From contig JAZGTN010000022.1 of NCBI GenBank assembly GCA_037783415.1, forward strand, positions 5,678,001 to 5,742,000: a stretch of DNA of 64,000 nucleotides. The letters are read 5' to 3'. The notes under the pieces were generated by a model. It made no database searches and had not been told where the DNA came from. It worked only from the letters and a program-made list of their open reading frames with translations. The stretch's first letter is position 1. Every line of letters starts with the position of its first letter. This DNA is from Leptasterias polaris (lineage: Eukaryota > Echinodermata > Asteroidea > Forcipulatida > Asteriidae). Shown here piece by piece: positions 35,106 to 47,822 of the stretch. A program made the position numbers and the translations under genes.

Positions 35106-35296
35106 GGGCATACAGAACTAACATTACAGTACACTATCAATCATTCGATAGCACTTTTCAGCAGATTTTCAATTTTCAAATAAACAAATATTTGAAGGAA
35201 TCAGCATGTATGATGAGTTTAATGAAATTGTTTTTATTCAGTATTATTAGATAAAAACTAATTGATGAGTGAGAGGAAAAGTGACATTTCTTCAAG

Positions 35297-38200
35297 ATGG
35301 ATGACACTGCCATCACTAAGACTGAGAGACTTTTTGACGAGCTTACTTCCCAAGCCAAGATCTTCCGTTCTAAACTTATTGAGGACTTTCATCTGTTGGA
35401 CAGTCTTGATGAGCATGGACAGTCTGATGTACCAAAATATTACTCACAGGAATTCTCTGGTAAATGCTTGAACTATTAGTATTAATAAAATACCAATAAT
35501 ATTTATTTTTAAACAACTGACAAAAAACAACACAGACAGTAAAATAATACAAACTTAGAAACCTTTGTGGACCTACTAATATAATAAAATAGACTGGAAA
35601 TCACAAAGCCACCCTGCATGTCGCCTAAATATCAAAGACTTGTCATTGTACTAAAAACTCACTCTGCTTGTTCCAGATGTTTCACCAAATTATGCATCCA
35701 ATGTTTGTTGAGTTGGTATTAAATCTAGTCAATTTGTCTCTATTTTTGTTCTTCTTCAGTTTTGACTAATAACCTTCTTTGATTTCTTCTCATTTTTTTG
35801 TCTGTTGAGCACTTTAAATGGATTTGTTTTAATTGATGTTTGTTTGTTTGACATATTTAATTTGAAATAATGTATAATAATATCATTTGTCATGTAACAT
35901 GCCAATATTAGTTTTTGAATACAGGCATGTCATTTTGTATTGAATAATAAACCTAAATAAATGGGGAAAAGGGTCTATGTGTCACCCAAAAATTGAATTA
36001 AAATGTACCCAGCCGGTTTCCATTTTGGTTTATTACTTGTTACATATATGAACGAACATATAAAAAGAAACAAATAATCTGTGATTGGCTATACTCATTG
36101 AGCAGTATTGGTATTGACTGTTCATTCTTTTGTAGTAATTTCTTTGAATTTACACTCATAGGTAATTTAATTTACTTTTTTGCATGTCAAAGATAAAGTG
36201 AAACTTCATAAGATGATGTTAGACAATCCAGGAGGACTCGTCAAGTTTCATGTGTACTCGAGCAGTAAAGCAGAGATCAGCAAGACGGATCGTCGAAAGA
36301 ACCGTGTCCGCAATAAGAACTCCAGAAATCCAGCTCTGAATATATGGGCAAATTTTGTGTTGAAGAGTATCCTTTTTAAAAGTTAAATTGCTTTTTGACC
36401 CAAAGATTGGATTTATATATCCCCCTTCCCTTTCCGTCTTCCCTCATGCCACCCAGCTTTGAGCTTTCTTCGTGTTAAGGAACCCCAAGGATAGTTTGTT
36501 CACACTATTTTCAGGTAGGAAATGCAATGGACTGTTTTTTACAATTTAAATCTTTACTGTCCAATCTTAAAAAATATAAAAATGGAAAATTTACATGTCT
36601 AAAATTGATTGACTAAAGCTCCAAAACAGAACAGTAAACATCTTAAACAAAGAAATATATAAAAAGGTGTTAAGACAAATAACAAATTTAAAACGGTGCA
36701 GTACAACATATAATGGCAAGAGTAAACACCTCAGAAACAGCCCCGCACCCCTCCCCCCCCCCCCCCCCCCCCAGCATCGTGATTGGAGACACGACAAACT
36801 TAAAACATTAAAGCTATAATGGACATTTTCCACCTAAACTTGCACCCAACACATAGTAGTAAGAATGGACCCATAAGATGTACCAAACTTCAAACTTTAG
36901 AGTGGCCTCAGGGGAGGGTGGGGTCCCATAAGACAGTGACAAAATTTTTTTGATAGAGGCAATAAAAAGACTTAATAGCAATTAACAAAACAAGCTGAAC
37001 TAAAAAAAAACATTTTCTACAATTCAGAATGACCTGCTTATAAATAAACTTTCTGAAAGTAGCCGAAGTTAGAGAAAGTTAGTGTGGACAACAATTGGAC
37101 TCCCATATCAGTAATTTTGAACTCAGTTTGTACCCTCACTTCCAAATAACAATTTGCTTACTTTACCTAGCATTACCTTAACAACATGAAGGCTCTATCT
37201 TCCAGAATTTTATGCTGATCTTAATTTTAGCAAACTCCATCGCTCTTGGAATACAGTCAGGTATTTAAAAAAAAAATTAATCATCAAATAATCTGTCATT
37301 GAATTTATTATGAATCAAAAAATAACAAACAAAACACTGGATATTCGTTAGAGAGGTATATTGATATTACTTTATTGACTTGAACTTTCAAAATTTCTTT
37401 GTCAGAGGTGTCCAGTAACAATGATCCAGGCCTATCTGGTTTGAAGCAAGCCCTTGTTATCTTTGACTACTGCTCCTTGTTCATCTTCATGATAGAAATA
37501 ATCCTCAAATGGATGGATGACTTTATATCCTTCTGGGAGAATGGATGGAATATCTTTGATTTTATTGTGACAGTTGCGGTAAGTACGTGTAGCTGATATA
37601 ACCAGCAGGACTCATGTGGTTTTTTTTCAAGTGTTGACTTTCTTCTACTTCTTCTTCCTTTTGAGTGACAGCCTTCAAATGATTTAAGATTAAAGGCACT
37701 GTACACGTTTGGTAATTACTCAAAATATATATTAGCATAAAAACTTACTTGGTAACGAGCAACGGAGAGCTGTTGATAGTATAAAACATTGTGAGAAACG
37801 ACTCCCTCTGAGGTAACGTAGTTTTTGAGAAAGAGGTAATTTCTCACTAAAATAATAAAAGACTTCTGGCCAGAAGCCTTTTATTCCTATCTGAAAGCAC
37901 ACTAATTTGTACAACAAGGGTGTTTTTTCTTTCATCATTTTCTTGCAACTTCAATGACCAATTGAGCCCAAATTTTCACAGGCTTGTTATTTTATGCATA
38001 TGTTGGGATACACCAAGTGAGAATACTGGTCTTTGACAATTACACAACGTGTTCAGTGCCTTTAAACCCTTTCAGTAATAATGACAACAGTATTTCAAAT
38101 CTGATAACAATATTTCAAATCTGTGGAATATTAAAGAATACTTACCCATAATACAAATGAGATTAATCTTCTCTTAGTGCTTGTTCAAATTTAAACAGTT

Positions 38201-41200
38201 CAAATGTTAAAATGTGAAGGTGTTTTCCTTCTTCTCTCATTTCATTTCTGGTCTTGTAAAAACAATTCTGGTCGAGTAAACACTTTGAGCTACAAACCCT
38301 GCAGTCTTGTAGATTGTTCCCTCAAATTCGAGCCCTGACTGGTGGGTACACTTTGTAATTCATTTAAGAAAGCATGAAACTGCTTAGCTTCAGGATATAG
38401 GGCCTACACTATAGAGCAACTGTAGTTTATTGATTAGGGCCTACATGTTTATAACAGTGTTCATAGAGCTGCTTAAGCAGAAAACATTGCTTAACAATTT
38501 TCTTCACAAACTGTACAAGTATTGTGACATGGTAGTTTGGCTGGTAACCTTGTTCTGGTAAGCCTAATTTTCTTATGCTTAGTTATTTTTTTTTGCTTAA
38601 GCAGCTCTATGAAATTGGGCCCTGGTCTTTACCGTGTGGTAATGACACCATTGGTGGCTGGCTGCTGTTAATAGCCTGAGCCTAAGGCGAGGTCCATTAA
38701 CGGCGGCCAGCCACCAATTACTTTGGTTGGTGTTTGGCTTTATACTTTTACATTGGTTTCATGCCTGTACCAGTTACCCTTAACATTGTCTGCGCATTCA
38801 CGCTTACCTGTGGTACAAGCGTGTGTGCGGCACCATCTGTCGTACAAAAAACCCAACCAAAACCAACAATATGCGCAGCAAATAAAGTTGATTTGAGGGT
38901 TCCGTGCAACAAGCACATAGTGCAAACTGAACTTTTACACAAGTACAATGTGCTCGTTTAGGGGCCATTTAATCACTGGTTGACAGAGCTGACCTTTATA
39001 ACACATGTTAATACATCCCCAAATGACCAGTCTTCGATCTATCAGAGTACACAAACTCTGAGGTATTTATTAATAATATTTTTAATTAGCATATCATTTA
39101 AAGGCCCTGTACACTATTGGTAAGATCGAAAAACACAAATGTTCACAGATTCACACATAACTTACATGATTTAAAGTAAGTAATGGTAGAAAGGGTTCCT
39201 TAAAATATTTCTGCCTAAAATGCTATCGTTTCTGAGAAATGAGTAAAACAATAGTTTTTATCACGCGCGATAATAAACTCGATGTTTGAAAAACAGAAAA
39301 CACATAAGGTCTCTTTTCACTATTTTCTCGTGACCTCGATGACCAATTGAGCTCAAATTTTCACAGGATTGTTATTTCATGTATGTGGTTGATTACACAA
39401 AACATGAACACTGTCTGTGATTATTTTGTCAGCTCTACCAATCCTGTATAATACCTTTAACTATTAATTAATCTTTCCACAAAGATGCAAGTATTGTAGG
39501 TTCAATTGCTTCTGATTTTTATGTGTTTTTTTAAAGTTAAAACATTCTAAATAAAATCTAATTACAAAATTGTTTATATTCTTTCAAATATATTCTGTAC
39601 CTTTTTTATTTTATTTGGAATACTGTTGCTAAGGAATTTCCTTGTTTGGTCTATTTGAAAACAAATCTGACCCTGATTCATTATGTCTCTGCAAAAGTAG
39701 GAGTTTATGATAGCAGAGAAATCTGCACTTTTGTTCATGTACTTCGTGTTATTCAGCATTCTTTGCTGACACAGCTAGTGTAGACATTTTGTGCTAGCCC
39801 TGTAAGCAGAGAATGGTAACCATAAGCAGATAACTTCAAAGTAAGCAGAATGTACACTTCATTATTTGTGTTTTTCTTTCTAAAGTCATTTGTTCCAGAG
39901 ATCATTGCATTTACTGCTGGAGATTTGAAGGAGTTACGTGTCATAGTTGGTAATCTACGAGTCTTTCGTATCTTACGATCCCTCAAGATGGTATCTCGCT
40001 TCCAGCAGGCTCGACTGATTGCTCTGGCCATCACCAAAGCCTTTAAGGTCGTTATCATTCTCAATAAACTTTCTAAGCCTTTTCTAAAAGCAATAATAAG
40101 AGAAACTTCTGCAGTGTTAGACATTCTAAAGATTGACTCAAAAATAAGAGAAGATTTTAGGGGAAGGTGGAAAAGTTGGTAAACATTTGCTGCTATGTGA
40201 ATATTAAACTTGCACCAAACAAACATTACCTATTAAACAAACTTACTAAACCCTTAACATAGATGCAGCCATCTTGTTTTTCTGTTCATCAAATGAATGC
40301 AACCAAACTGAGGCTGGGATGACAGATTAGTCTGATCCCTTTAGGTACCATGACAATCGGGTCTCTTTATTTCTGTCGCATGCAGGGAACATGACAATGT
40401 ATGATTAAGGTCTTTAAGAGAAAACATTTCCGAAACTAAAATCAATTTCAGGTGGCTGGTATTTTTGTTTCAATGAACGATAAATGAGGTGAATCTATGC
40501 AATGGTTTTACTCATCCTTTCTATTTCATCCATTAGGCCATGACGTTCATCATGCTACTGCTACTTCTTTTTGCTTACATCTTTGCAATTGCTGGAGTCA
40601 TCTTCTTCGATGACTACACTAGGTCAGACCGACAAGATTTACTCTATAAAGACAGCTTCAGGTACGAGATGCGAAAACTTGTCTCCATATTCTCTACTCG
40701 GTGACTTGAATTTCTGTCCAGACAGTGGAACCATTGAGCAATGCATGTCAGATAAGACCACCATTTATGCATTCATTTTGAACCCAAAATGCCCAGCTTT
40801 TTGAGGTTTTGTGCCACTCTGTATGAAAACAAAAAAAATCTTACTCACCAAACAAAATGTATCTTGCTAATTTGTGTTGCCTTGGTACATCCCAATATCC
40901 CTAAGTCAATATTTCTTGAATGATAACGCCCTCTCGTGATAACATGTATTGTATTATGGGTTCTACATCTACGATTGATGATACTTTTTGAGAACATTAA
41001 AAAAGATCGTAATGGCACTTTAAAATTCATCACACATGCACGACCTTAGCACTGAAAGAGTTATGCCTTTTAAAGTTGAAAAAATCACTATACACAAAAT
41101 CAACAGAAAAAACCCCAAAGTAACATCTATTAAGTATAATCTTGTTACATAGATGAAACAATAATCACTTACAGAGGGTGAGGGGAACATTAGCAAAACT

Positions 41201-44200
41201 TCAATCTCAATGAATACTCAATTTGGAGATAATACATTGTAAAAACAAGCTAAGAAAGCATTCAAGGAATTACGGCATCACAATTCAGTTTGATTTGTTT
41301 CATTCTACTCTGATCCTCAGGTGCTCACATTTTGAAAGAAAATCATAAATTAATTTATTTTCTAAAAAGTATTTGGGTGTGTAACAAAAAATATTCTGAA
41401 TGGCAATCCTAGATTTGTGTACTCTTATATCCCTGGTTCCCTGCAGTACTATCACCAACGCACTGATCACATTGTTCCAGCTCTTCACATTGGATCAATG
41501 GTATAAGGTACTGATGGACATGTGGAAGGTTACCGACCGATTCTTCACTACATTCTACATCATGTTGTGGATCTGTATTGGGTCCTTCATATTCCGCAAT
41601 ATCTTTGTTGGAATCATGGGTGAGCAATGCAACATCCATATTGGTTGATCTGAACACCAGACCCATTATCAATAATGTTTAACAGTCAACATGTTTAATT
41701 TCAATCAATCGGTTATACAATCATATAATTATACTCAAACAGCTCCAGTCACCATGGCCCAACTTCATGGCTCTGCTTACCGCCGGATTCTGCGCTTGCA
41801 ATCACCATTCTCCGCTTACCGAGCAGGCGCCGAATTTCCGCGCTAGCTGTGTAAGCGTAGAATGCCTAGTAACGCGGTCTACGCAAGCGCACAAGCAAAA
41901 AATCCCTGCAAACCGGTGAAATACGCTTGACGTAAGCGCGGAATTCCCTGCTTCCATTAGCGCCGATTCTTTGCTTACAGTAAGCAGAGCCATGAAATTG
42001 GGCCCTGGACACATGACCAGGCATGGATGTTCTTCCTACTTAAGTCTGAATTCTGATTTTTTGGCCCTCAGAAAAATCAGCAAATCTTGTACTGAATAGC
42101 CTGAAAAAACTATAAAAGCCTAAACCATTGTACATGCAGGTTAGCTCTTGTACTCTATCAAAATTTCCTACTTTCTTACTAGTATCATACCTGGGCCCAA
42201 TTTCATGGCTCTCCTGTAGGCAAAGAAACGGCGCTTGTGGAAGCAGGGAATTCCGCGCTTACGTCAAGCGTATTACACGGGTTAGCATGGAAATGTTGCT
42301 TGTGCGCTTGCGTAGTCCACGTTACTAGGTATTCTAAGGTCACAGCTAGCGCAGAAATTCAGCGCTTGCTCTGTAAGCGGAGAATGGTGATTGCAAGCGC
42401 ATAATTCAGCGGTAAGCAGAGCCATGAAATTGGGCCAGGCACTTGACTAATTAGAATGATTTTTGCTCTTTCCTGCCACAGTTTCAGATCAGGAAGGGAT
42501 TGTGAAAATACCCTGATACTTGAGGCTTGGTTTGAGACTGAGCTAACCATTAGTAGTCCTCACTAAGCGGGTTTAAAAATCTACTTATGTTATTTTTCTT
42601 TCTCCTAGTGAATAATTTCCAGTCTATTCGTAATGACCTCTTTAATGAGGTCAAAGGTCATGCAGAGACAAGAGAGATTGCTCGCAATGCAGAGAAGTTT
42701 AATGAGGAGCTAATTAAACAGGACCAGAAGCTTAAAGCAAGGTCAGCTGAATTTAAACAGGTTTAAATAACCATCATCTATTTAACCTGGCTTATGTTAA
42801 CTATATCAGTTTATGAGGAGCTGAATGCAAGGTTTGCTGAATTCAATCGGGTTGAATTTAAGTTGTCATAATAATCCACTTTACCAGGATTAAATGCAGC
42901 TGTGGTTACATGTTTCCATCACTGTCTGTCCATGTATAGACGAATGACAATCACAGCCAATCAGCAGTTATTCTCCGAGGCAAACCAAAGTAAAGAAGAA
43001 AACATCTCAAAAGCTGCAACAGCTTCACCACAACACAGGTAAACACAGCTTTCCTGACCAATCCAATAAACATGTTCAATTATACGCAACAGAATTTCAA
43101 CATTTTTGAAGAACTTGTTTTGCACAATGGTGATTAAATTTGAATGAGTCTCGAAGTAGTTGTTTAATAGCATCTGTGTCTTAACATTGAAACATATGAA
43201 AAGAAGATATTTTACAACTTCACAAGCACTGATCATATCTTTCAACATTTAGGCAATGTATGAAGAAACTGGCTGAAATTTCTTTTTGGAAAAAGAAAAA
43301 AAAGTGAAAAAGGAAAAAGAAAAAAACCCCAACTGCATGAGGAATGATCTTTCAAAGCTAGTTTTGTAGTTTCTCCCCTATCCATCAACTTGTTAGCTTT
43401 CATTTCATTTAAAATAACTAGAAAACATTGATGTATTTAATTTTTAATACTGTCTAACCTAGCATGACAGATGCAACGAAAGAACACGAACAACCCAAAG
43501 ATGCATCGGCAAGGTGAGAACAAAATACTGGTAAAAGTCAAAAAAAGAAAAAAACTTTAAAGTGCCTGATTGGTATGGTTTTTATTTAGAACATGAAACT
43601 TAAGTGACTACTCTTCATGCCATCAGGTAATGACATGAAATATGTAATGCTGTCCAGTGTTTTAAAGTACAGTTAGTCAAGACTTACGCATACCATTCCA
43701 GTTTTGCGAGTAAAAGACCACATTTGATAACCAAATCGTCCTTTAAAAGCCACAAGGAACCAAAATCATGACAACAGCACACCATTTTTTGGGTGATATT
43801 CAAAGTTGAAGAATCCATTGAGTATCATACTGTGTCAATATAGTTATTGAATATTGTTACTTCAAAATGTCTGTCAGTGCTTCTGAAGGAAAGCTATCAT
43901 CACAAGGAACTGTAGAAGAACTTACAAGACAGATGAGCTTTATCCAAATGGAAGAAGAACAATCTTCAGAGAGTAAGTAATTGATTCCAATCTAATTCAT
44001 TGCCGTAACAAAAAGAGTTCAGCTTAACTTGAAAAGTACAATAAGATTTAAGACACTTAAGTTACGTTATAGAGAGCAATCATACATAGAAGAATATATT
44101 AATTATATTAATGTGGTTTGACAACTCATATCTGTGTGTAATACATGTATGCATGGATAAATGAAAATTCTGATGTGTTTAATCTAGATAGCATACAATG

Positions 44201-45412
44201 TACACACATTAATTATAAGGTACAACTTTTGCCACCTTGCATCTCAACAGATTCCATAAGCCACTTTTGGGTGGACACAACACTATTTGGTTTGAATAAA
44301 TTTGTCTGCATGCACCCAAACCAAACAGTGCTCTACCATGAAAAAGGCTAGTTACTCTTTAGAATGACATCAGAAAGACCATCTTTGCCGCGTTCTCTTA
44401 TGAATGATAGTACTAGATTATATGCAAATGGTGACCAGACTCTTATGAATGATAGTACTAGATTATATGCAAATGGTGACCAGACTCTTATGAATGATAG
44501 TACTAGATTATATGCAAATGAAGTAAGATGTCGGTCCCGGTCTTGAGCTTGTTTCAAACTCTCTTCAGATTGGGAGAAGCTTGTGCATGATAACATGCAG
44601 CTCTTGTTGAAGACACCATCAGAGACTCTATGGCCAAGAGACACTCTCTTCACATACTTCCAATTGATGGAATCTCTCCAAGAAAATCTTCAAGAAAGAC
44701 AAGATCTTATGGATCTCTCCTGTAAGAATAAACTCACTTGTTAAACTTTCTTAAGTTAAAGTGCAGTAATATTTACAGTGAAGGCAGTTTCTTCCCTTCA
44801 TGTCATGCATTCTGTAACTTAGGGTTGGCGTAGTCCTTCCACCTAGTCTAGGACCGAGTTTCAAACCCCGCCGGGGGCACTATGTGGATTGGGTTTTCAG
44901 TCCCTACCTGACTGCGTGGGTTTTTCCCTGGTACAAATCACTGGGGTTTTCTTCCCACATCTAAAACTGAAACTTCCTTCATGTCTTCTCTCTGTGGGGT
45001 TCTTGGCTAGTATAGTGATATAATTCGCTTTTCTGAGAATCCTTGGCTTCACAACCAGAATTAATTAATGAAACCATGTTATTTGTCAATCCCTTTTCGC
45101 AGATCATCTCAAAACTTTTTCTTGTTATTGCTAGATGTACCACTAAAACGTTTGCTCAGAATATGATTTTATTTATTTTCATCTTACTAATTACACTTGT
45201 ATAATAAATGTCTATCCCATTTATAACCATTAATTAAGTTGCAAAAAACTGAATAATTTTAAGACGATAGTTCGCTGTAAAAAGAAATATTGAGTTGACA
45301 ATTTATTATTCACTAATGAAGCATTTCATTTTTTAAGTTTAAATCTAATGTCCTTCATTGAACCAATTTATCGATTACAGATCATGCATTGTTGCAGATA
45401 TTTGACTCCTAG
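35297..45412 (+). CDS. CATSPER2: CatSper2, sperm-specific calcium-channel alpha subunit
   Basis: Thirteen coding exons: 35297-35459, 36193-36366, 37192-37260, 37406-37578, 39886-40047, 40537-40661, 41447-41619, 42609-42741, 42940-43038, 43463-43513, 43878-43972, 44569-44721 and 45381-45412. Phases agree; 533 residues, close to human CATSPER2 (530). One six-TM domain: S1 about 117-135 (NFMLILILANSIALG), S2 about 148-170, S3 about 180-196, S4 about 216-240 with spaced arginines and lysines (LRVFRILRSLKMVSRF), S5 248-272, pore with LFTLDQWY (the TxDxW filter of CatSper), S6 about 318-345. The tail is rich in charged residues and ends with the CatSper2-type block WPRDTLFTYFQLMESLQ. It is one of four pore subunits of the flagellar alkalinisation-activated channel. 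Intron 2 is U12-type. Confidence 0.95.
36367..37191 (+). other. CATSPER2: U12-type (minor spliceosome) intron of CATSPER2
   Basis: The donor reads GTATCCTTTT, a full match to the U12 consensus RTATCCTTT. A branch-site match TACCTTAAC lies at 37174-37182, with its adenosine 10 bases before the acceptor ATGAAG at 37191. Joining exon 2 (ends phase 1) to 37192 gives VLKSSIFQNFMLIL in frame, aligning with the human PLFKNF sequence before S1. No U2-type junction keeps the frame here. Confidence 0.88.
37690..38065. mobile_element. 376-bp TTAA-flanked MITE, copy 2 (inverted)
   Basis: TTAA at both ends, termini AGGCACTGTACACGTTTGG and CGTGTTCAGTGCCT. It is the reverse orientation of copies 1 and 3 and of the same length. 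Located in CATSPER2 intron 4, 111 bases after exon 4. Confidence 0.85.
38458..38626. mobile_element. MITE with GAGCTGCTTAAG termini, copy 2
   Basis: It begins TTCATAGAGCTGCTTAAGC and ends GCTTAAGCAGCTCTATGAA, an exact inverted pair over about 18 bases. Related to 27449-27640. A further hairpin at about 38648-38722 (ATTGGTGGCTGGC / GCCAGCCACCAAT) follows. Both lie in CATSPER2 intron 4. Confidence 0.7.
39098..39461. mobile_element. TTAA-flanked MITE, AGGCCCTGTACAC subfamily
   Basis: TTAA at both ends; termini AGGCCCTGTACACTATTGG and CAATCCTGTATAATACCT are imperfect inverted repeats. The interior shares phrases with the 376-bp family and with 3695-4052 (for example GCTCAAATTTTCACAGG). Located in CATSPER2 intron 4. 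Confidence 0.65.
41756..42004. mobile_element. MITE with GGCCCAA-TTCATGGCTCTGC termini, copy 1
   Basis: Inverted termini GGCCCAACTTCATGGCTCTG and CAGAGCCATGAAATTGGGCC. The interior is rich in GCGCTTACG and AAGCGC motifs. A second copy in the opposite orientation is 190 bases away at 42193. Both lie in CATSPER2 intron 7. Confidence 0.75.
42193..42436. mobile_element. MITE with GGCCCAA-TTCATGGCTCTGC termini, copy 2 (inverted)
   Basis: It begins GGGCCCAATTTCATGGCTCT and ends AGAGCCATGAAATTGGGCC. The interior, read on the minus strand, matches copy 1 (AGCGCTTACGTCAAGCGTAT versus ATACGCTTGACGTAAGCGCG). Confidence 0.75.
44396..44525 (+). repeat. 45-bp tandem repeat, three units
   Basis: TCTTATGAATGATAGTACTA followed by GATTATATGCAAATGGTGAC is repeated three times; the unit is 15 codons long, so frames stay open. 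It ends 44 bases before CATSPER2 exon 12, so it is intronic. Each unit has an octamer-like ATATGCAAAT. Confidence 0.85.
44815..45015 (+). mobile_element. SINE (family C), fuller copy
   Basis: GACCGAGTTTCAAACCCCGC (box B-like), GGGCACTATGTGGATTGGG, TTTTCAGTCCCTACCTGACT and TTCCCACATCTAAAACTG, as at 12640-12790. Located in the last CATSPER2 intron. Confidence 0.65.
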
Positions 45413-45547
45413 CCGATGATTTCTCCTTCATTATGATGTGACTGTAACAAACCATTTGGAGTAGAGCAATGACGTACAATCTCTGGAGCCTTGTAGTTAT
45501 AATTGGAATCTTGTCAAATTTATTGTCATATATTGGTTTCAAGAATA

Positions 45548-45717
45548 GACCTTATGCATTGACGTCACCAAGCCGCCATCTTAGAGGTAAACTGATGATG
45601 AAACAATGGAAACGCGCTGATTTGTACGCGCGGCGCACAAGACTGGCCAGTGAGCATCTTCCTTTTGACCTCCTAGGTGAGGGTGCCCTACTCAAATGAA
45701 GTCATATGCATAAGGTC
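45548..45717. mobile_element. 170-bp MITE with GACCTTATGCAT termini, copy 2
   Basis: Same element and orientation as 14152-14320, with GACCTTATGCATTGACGTCA at the left and CATATGCATAAGGTC at the right. It lies 135 bases after the CATSPER2 stop and may be part of the transcript's 3' UTR. Confidence 0.75.
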
Positions 45718-47639
45718 TATTGTTTGATATTAACTTCTTTTAAAGTTTTCATTTTCGTTAGTACATTAAAATGGCGTAACTTGCATCTTGAAAATCAACT
45801 TTATTTATTCTTGGCCATTAAAATGTACTGTCAATTTTCAATTGTTTATCTTTTAAGTTTAAAAAGTTTAGACAAATTAAAATGTTTATCTCTAACTTTG
45901 TAATTTGTTGTCTCTTTTTAAAACTAACCATTTCATTTGTTTTATTAGAGCTGTCCTCACATTTTGGTAAACGCACCATACATCATTTGATTATTACAAA
46001 AAGAATCGCACAAATCTTAAAACTAAATTAGTTGTTTGTAAGTACAAATTTCTTTATTAATTTTCATGAAGCAATGCGCATACAATCAAAACCGCTGTAG
46101 GATTGAGCATTTATGTGTACTCGCACCACAATTCAAAACATGTGCATTTAAAGTACTGTTCATTAGTTTAAAAAAAATCTAAGAAATAATTAGTGGCCTG
46201 ACATTTCAACTCTAGTAGAGTTTTCTTGAAGGCTAAAAAAATGTGTAAATTATTACTTAAGTATACAAACTTTCAATATAACAATGAGCAACTGTTGTGT
46301 GTGTACAGGATTCGTTCAATATGGTTAAACCCAACTGTACAGTTTATTGAAAGTCGGTCATTGAAGTTCAACCACTACAAACAGTAAAACATTGCAAAAT
46401 TCAAGGAAGGGTGGCATATCTTTTCAAATTTGTTCAAATGTATTTGTGTTTTTATCATAATTTGACTTGAACTGCATGTAACAAATTATACAGTCTTGTG
46501 TTAAAAAGGTAGTCCGGGTATTTTATAAATTGTGACGCACCATGTTAAAAAAGCAGGCCGGGCATGTTCTTTTAAAACTTAAATCTGCTCTAGCAATGCA
46601 ATGGTTGTGAGTTCGAATCTCACCCGAGTAATTTGCCTGTGGATTTTTGTTCACAGAACTTGTGGGTAAGTTCTAAGTATACAGTGCTTAACACACATCG
46701 GTGTAAGGGTAAAAACACCAAATGATATTATTTATCCCATATGCAAAATTAACATTTATTAAAACTTAAATGATGGTTTATTTACTCATCAGATAAATGA
46801 TGGCACTAGGCATCACATCTCAATATCAATGGTGATCATTAGGTTGTCTTCACTTTTAATACCATTTCACTTTTTCTGAAAACTGCCTGATTTTGGCAGA
46901 GAGAGCGCCACATTTTAAATTAATTCAAATGTTCAAGTCAAAAAAGTTATACTTTGGATTGAATTTGCTTACAGTGATGGCAAATAACACAGTAGCCCTG
47001 TATCCATACCATATTCAAATAAATGTTTGCATTTGTGTTATTTTATTATGGGTTGTAATCCCACTAAGTCTTGCCTTTTAAACCCTAAAATTATTTCATA
47101 TTATAGGATCATTTCCTCTGACAAAGTCCAACATAATGATTGAAACTCAATTCCCAAATTAGTTAATTCTTTTCATGGTGGTGTGCCTTGCTATATGCCA
47201 AACAACATCGGTTTAGTGGAGTAGTCGTCTGTCCAAAATAATCCAATAAAAACATGCTATTGGAGTTTAATGGGTTTGGGTTGGTAAGAGGGTAAACAAG
47301 ATGATAAACTGTTACACAATAATGTCATACATAAAAAGCCTTTTACATTTTTGTTTATGATACAATTCTATACAATTAGCTCACTATTTACATGAATATT
47401 TATCAAGCAAATATAGTCTGTACACAATACATTACAAGAAAAATCAATGTACATTTTACTACAGCTTGTCTACAAAAATAGATCAAGTAGATATTTAATA
47501 AAAGACATTGCACACAGTTGTATAAACAAAGCCACCAAAACTGGCTGAATAGATAACAAACTTCATTTCATTTCATAGCATCAGTGCGAAAACTGTGTAC
47601 CTTAATTTTGAGGCAATTTTTTATTATTTCAGCACTTTT

Positions 47640-47822
47640 TTCCCCTTTTTCTATGAGAGATCGCCTGACATCACAAGGCCACTTCAAGGTGAGAGCTACA
47701 CTCCACTGATTTGGGCTATCGACCTACTCCTAGGGCTGAAACAGGGTTACCCCCTTCACAGTCCGTAAGGGATTCGAACCCACACTCGGGTCCAGTGAAT
47801 GTGACCACACGGCCACGACAAT
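47640..47822 (-). mobile_element. tRNA-derived SINE (family A), minus strand
   Basis: On the minus strand it reads GTCGTGGCCGTGTGGTCAC, GTGTGGGTTCGAATCCCTTA (good box B) and CTCACCTTGAAGTGGCC, the tail shared with the copy at 6228-6480. Confidence 0.7.

Larger units (their letters stand above)
29051..35296. other. Divergent intergenic region between MALT1 and CATSPER2
   Basis: No recognised gene. It must hold the promoters of both flanking genes, but no core promoter is readable. Contents: GC-rich repeat at 31722-31918, an (ATTCA)n run near 31987-32011, an exon-like open segment at 32585-32717, a strong hairpin at 32893-32956, unassigned coding-like sequence at 33713-34156 and a MITE fragment at 34955-35105. 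The stretch 29650-30600 is AT-rich with nothing recognisable. Confidence 0.45.

Noticed and set aside
36180..36386. CATSPER2 ending at the in-frame TAA after exon 2
   Set aside because: The U12 donor GTATCCTTT at 36367 removes that stop and joins to S1 in frame, restoring the complete channel.
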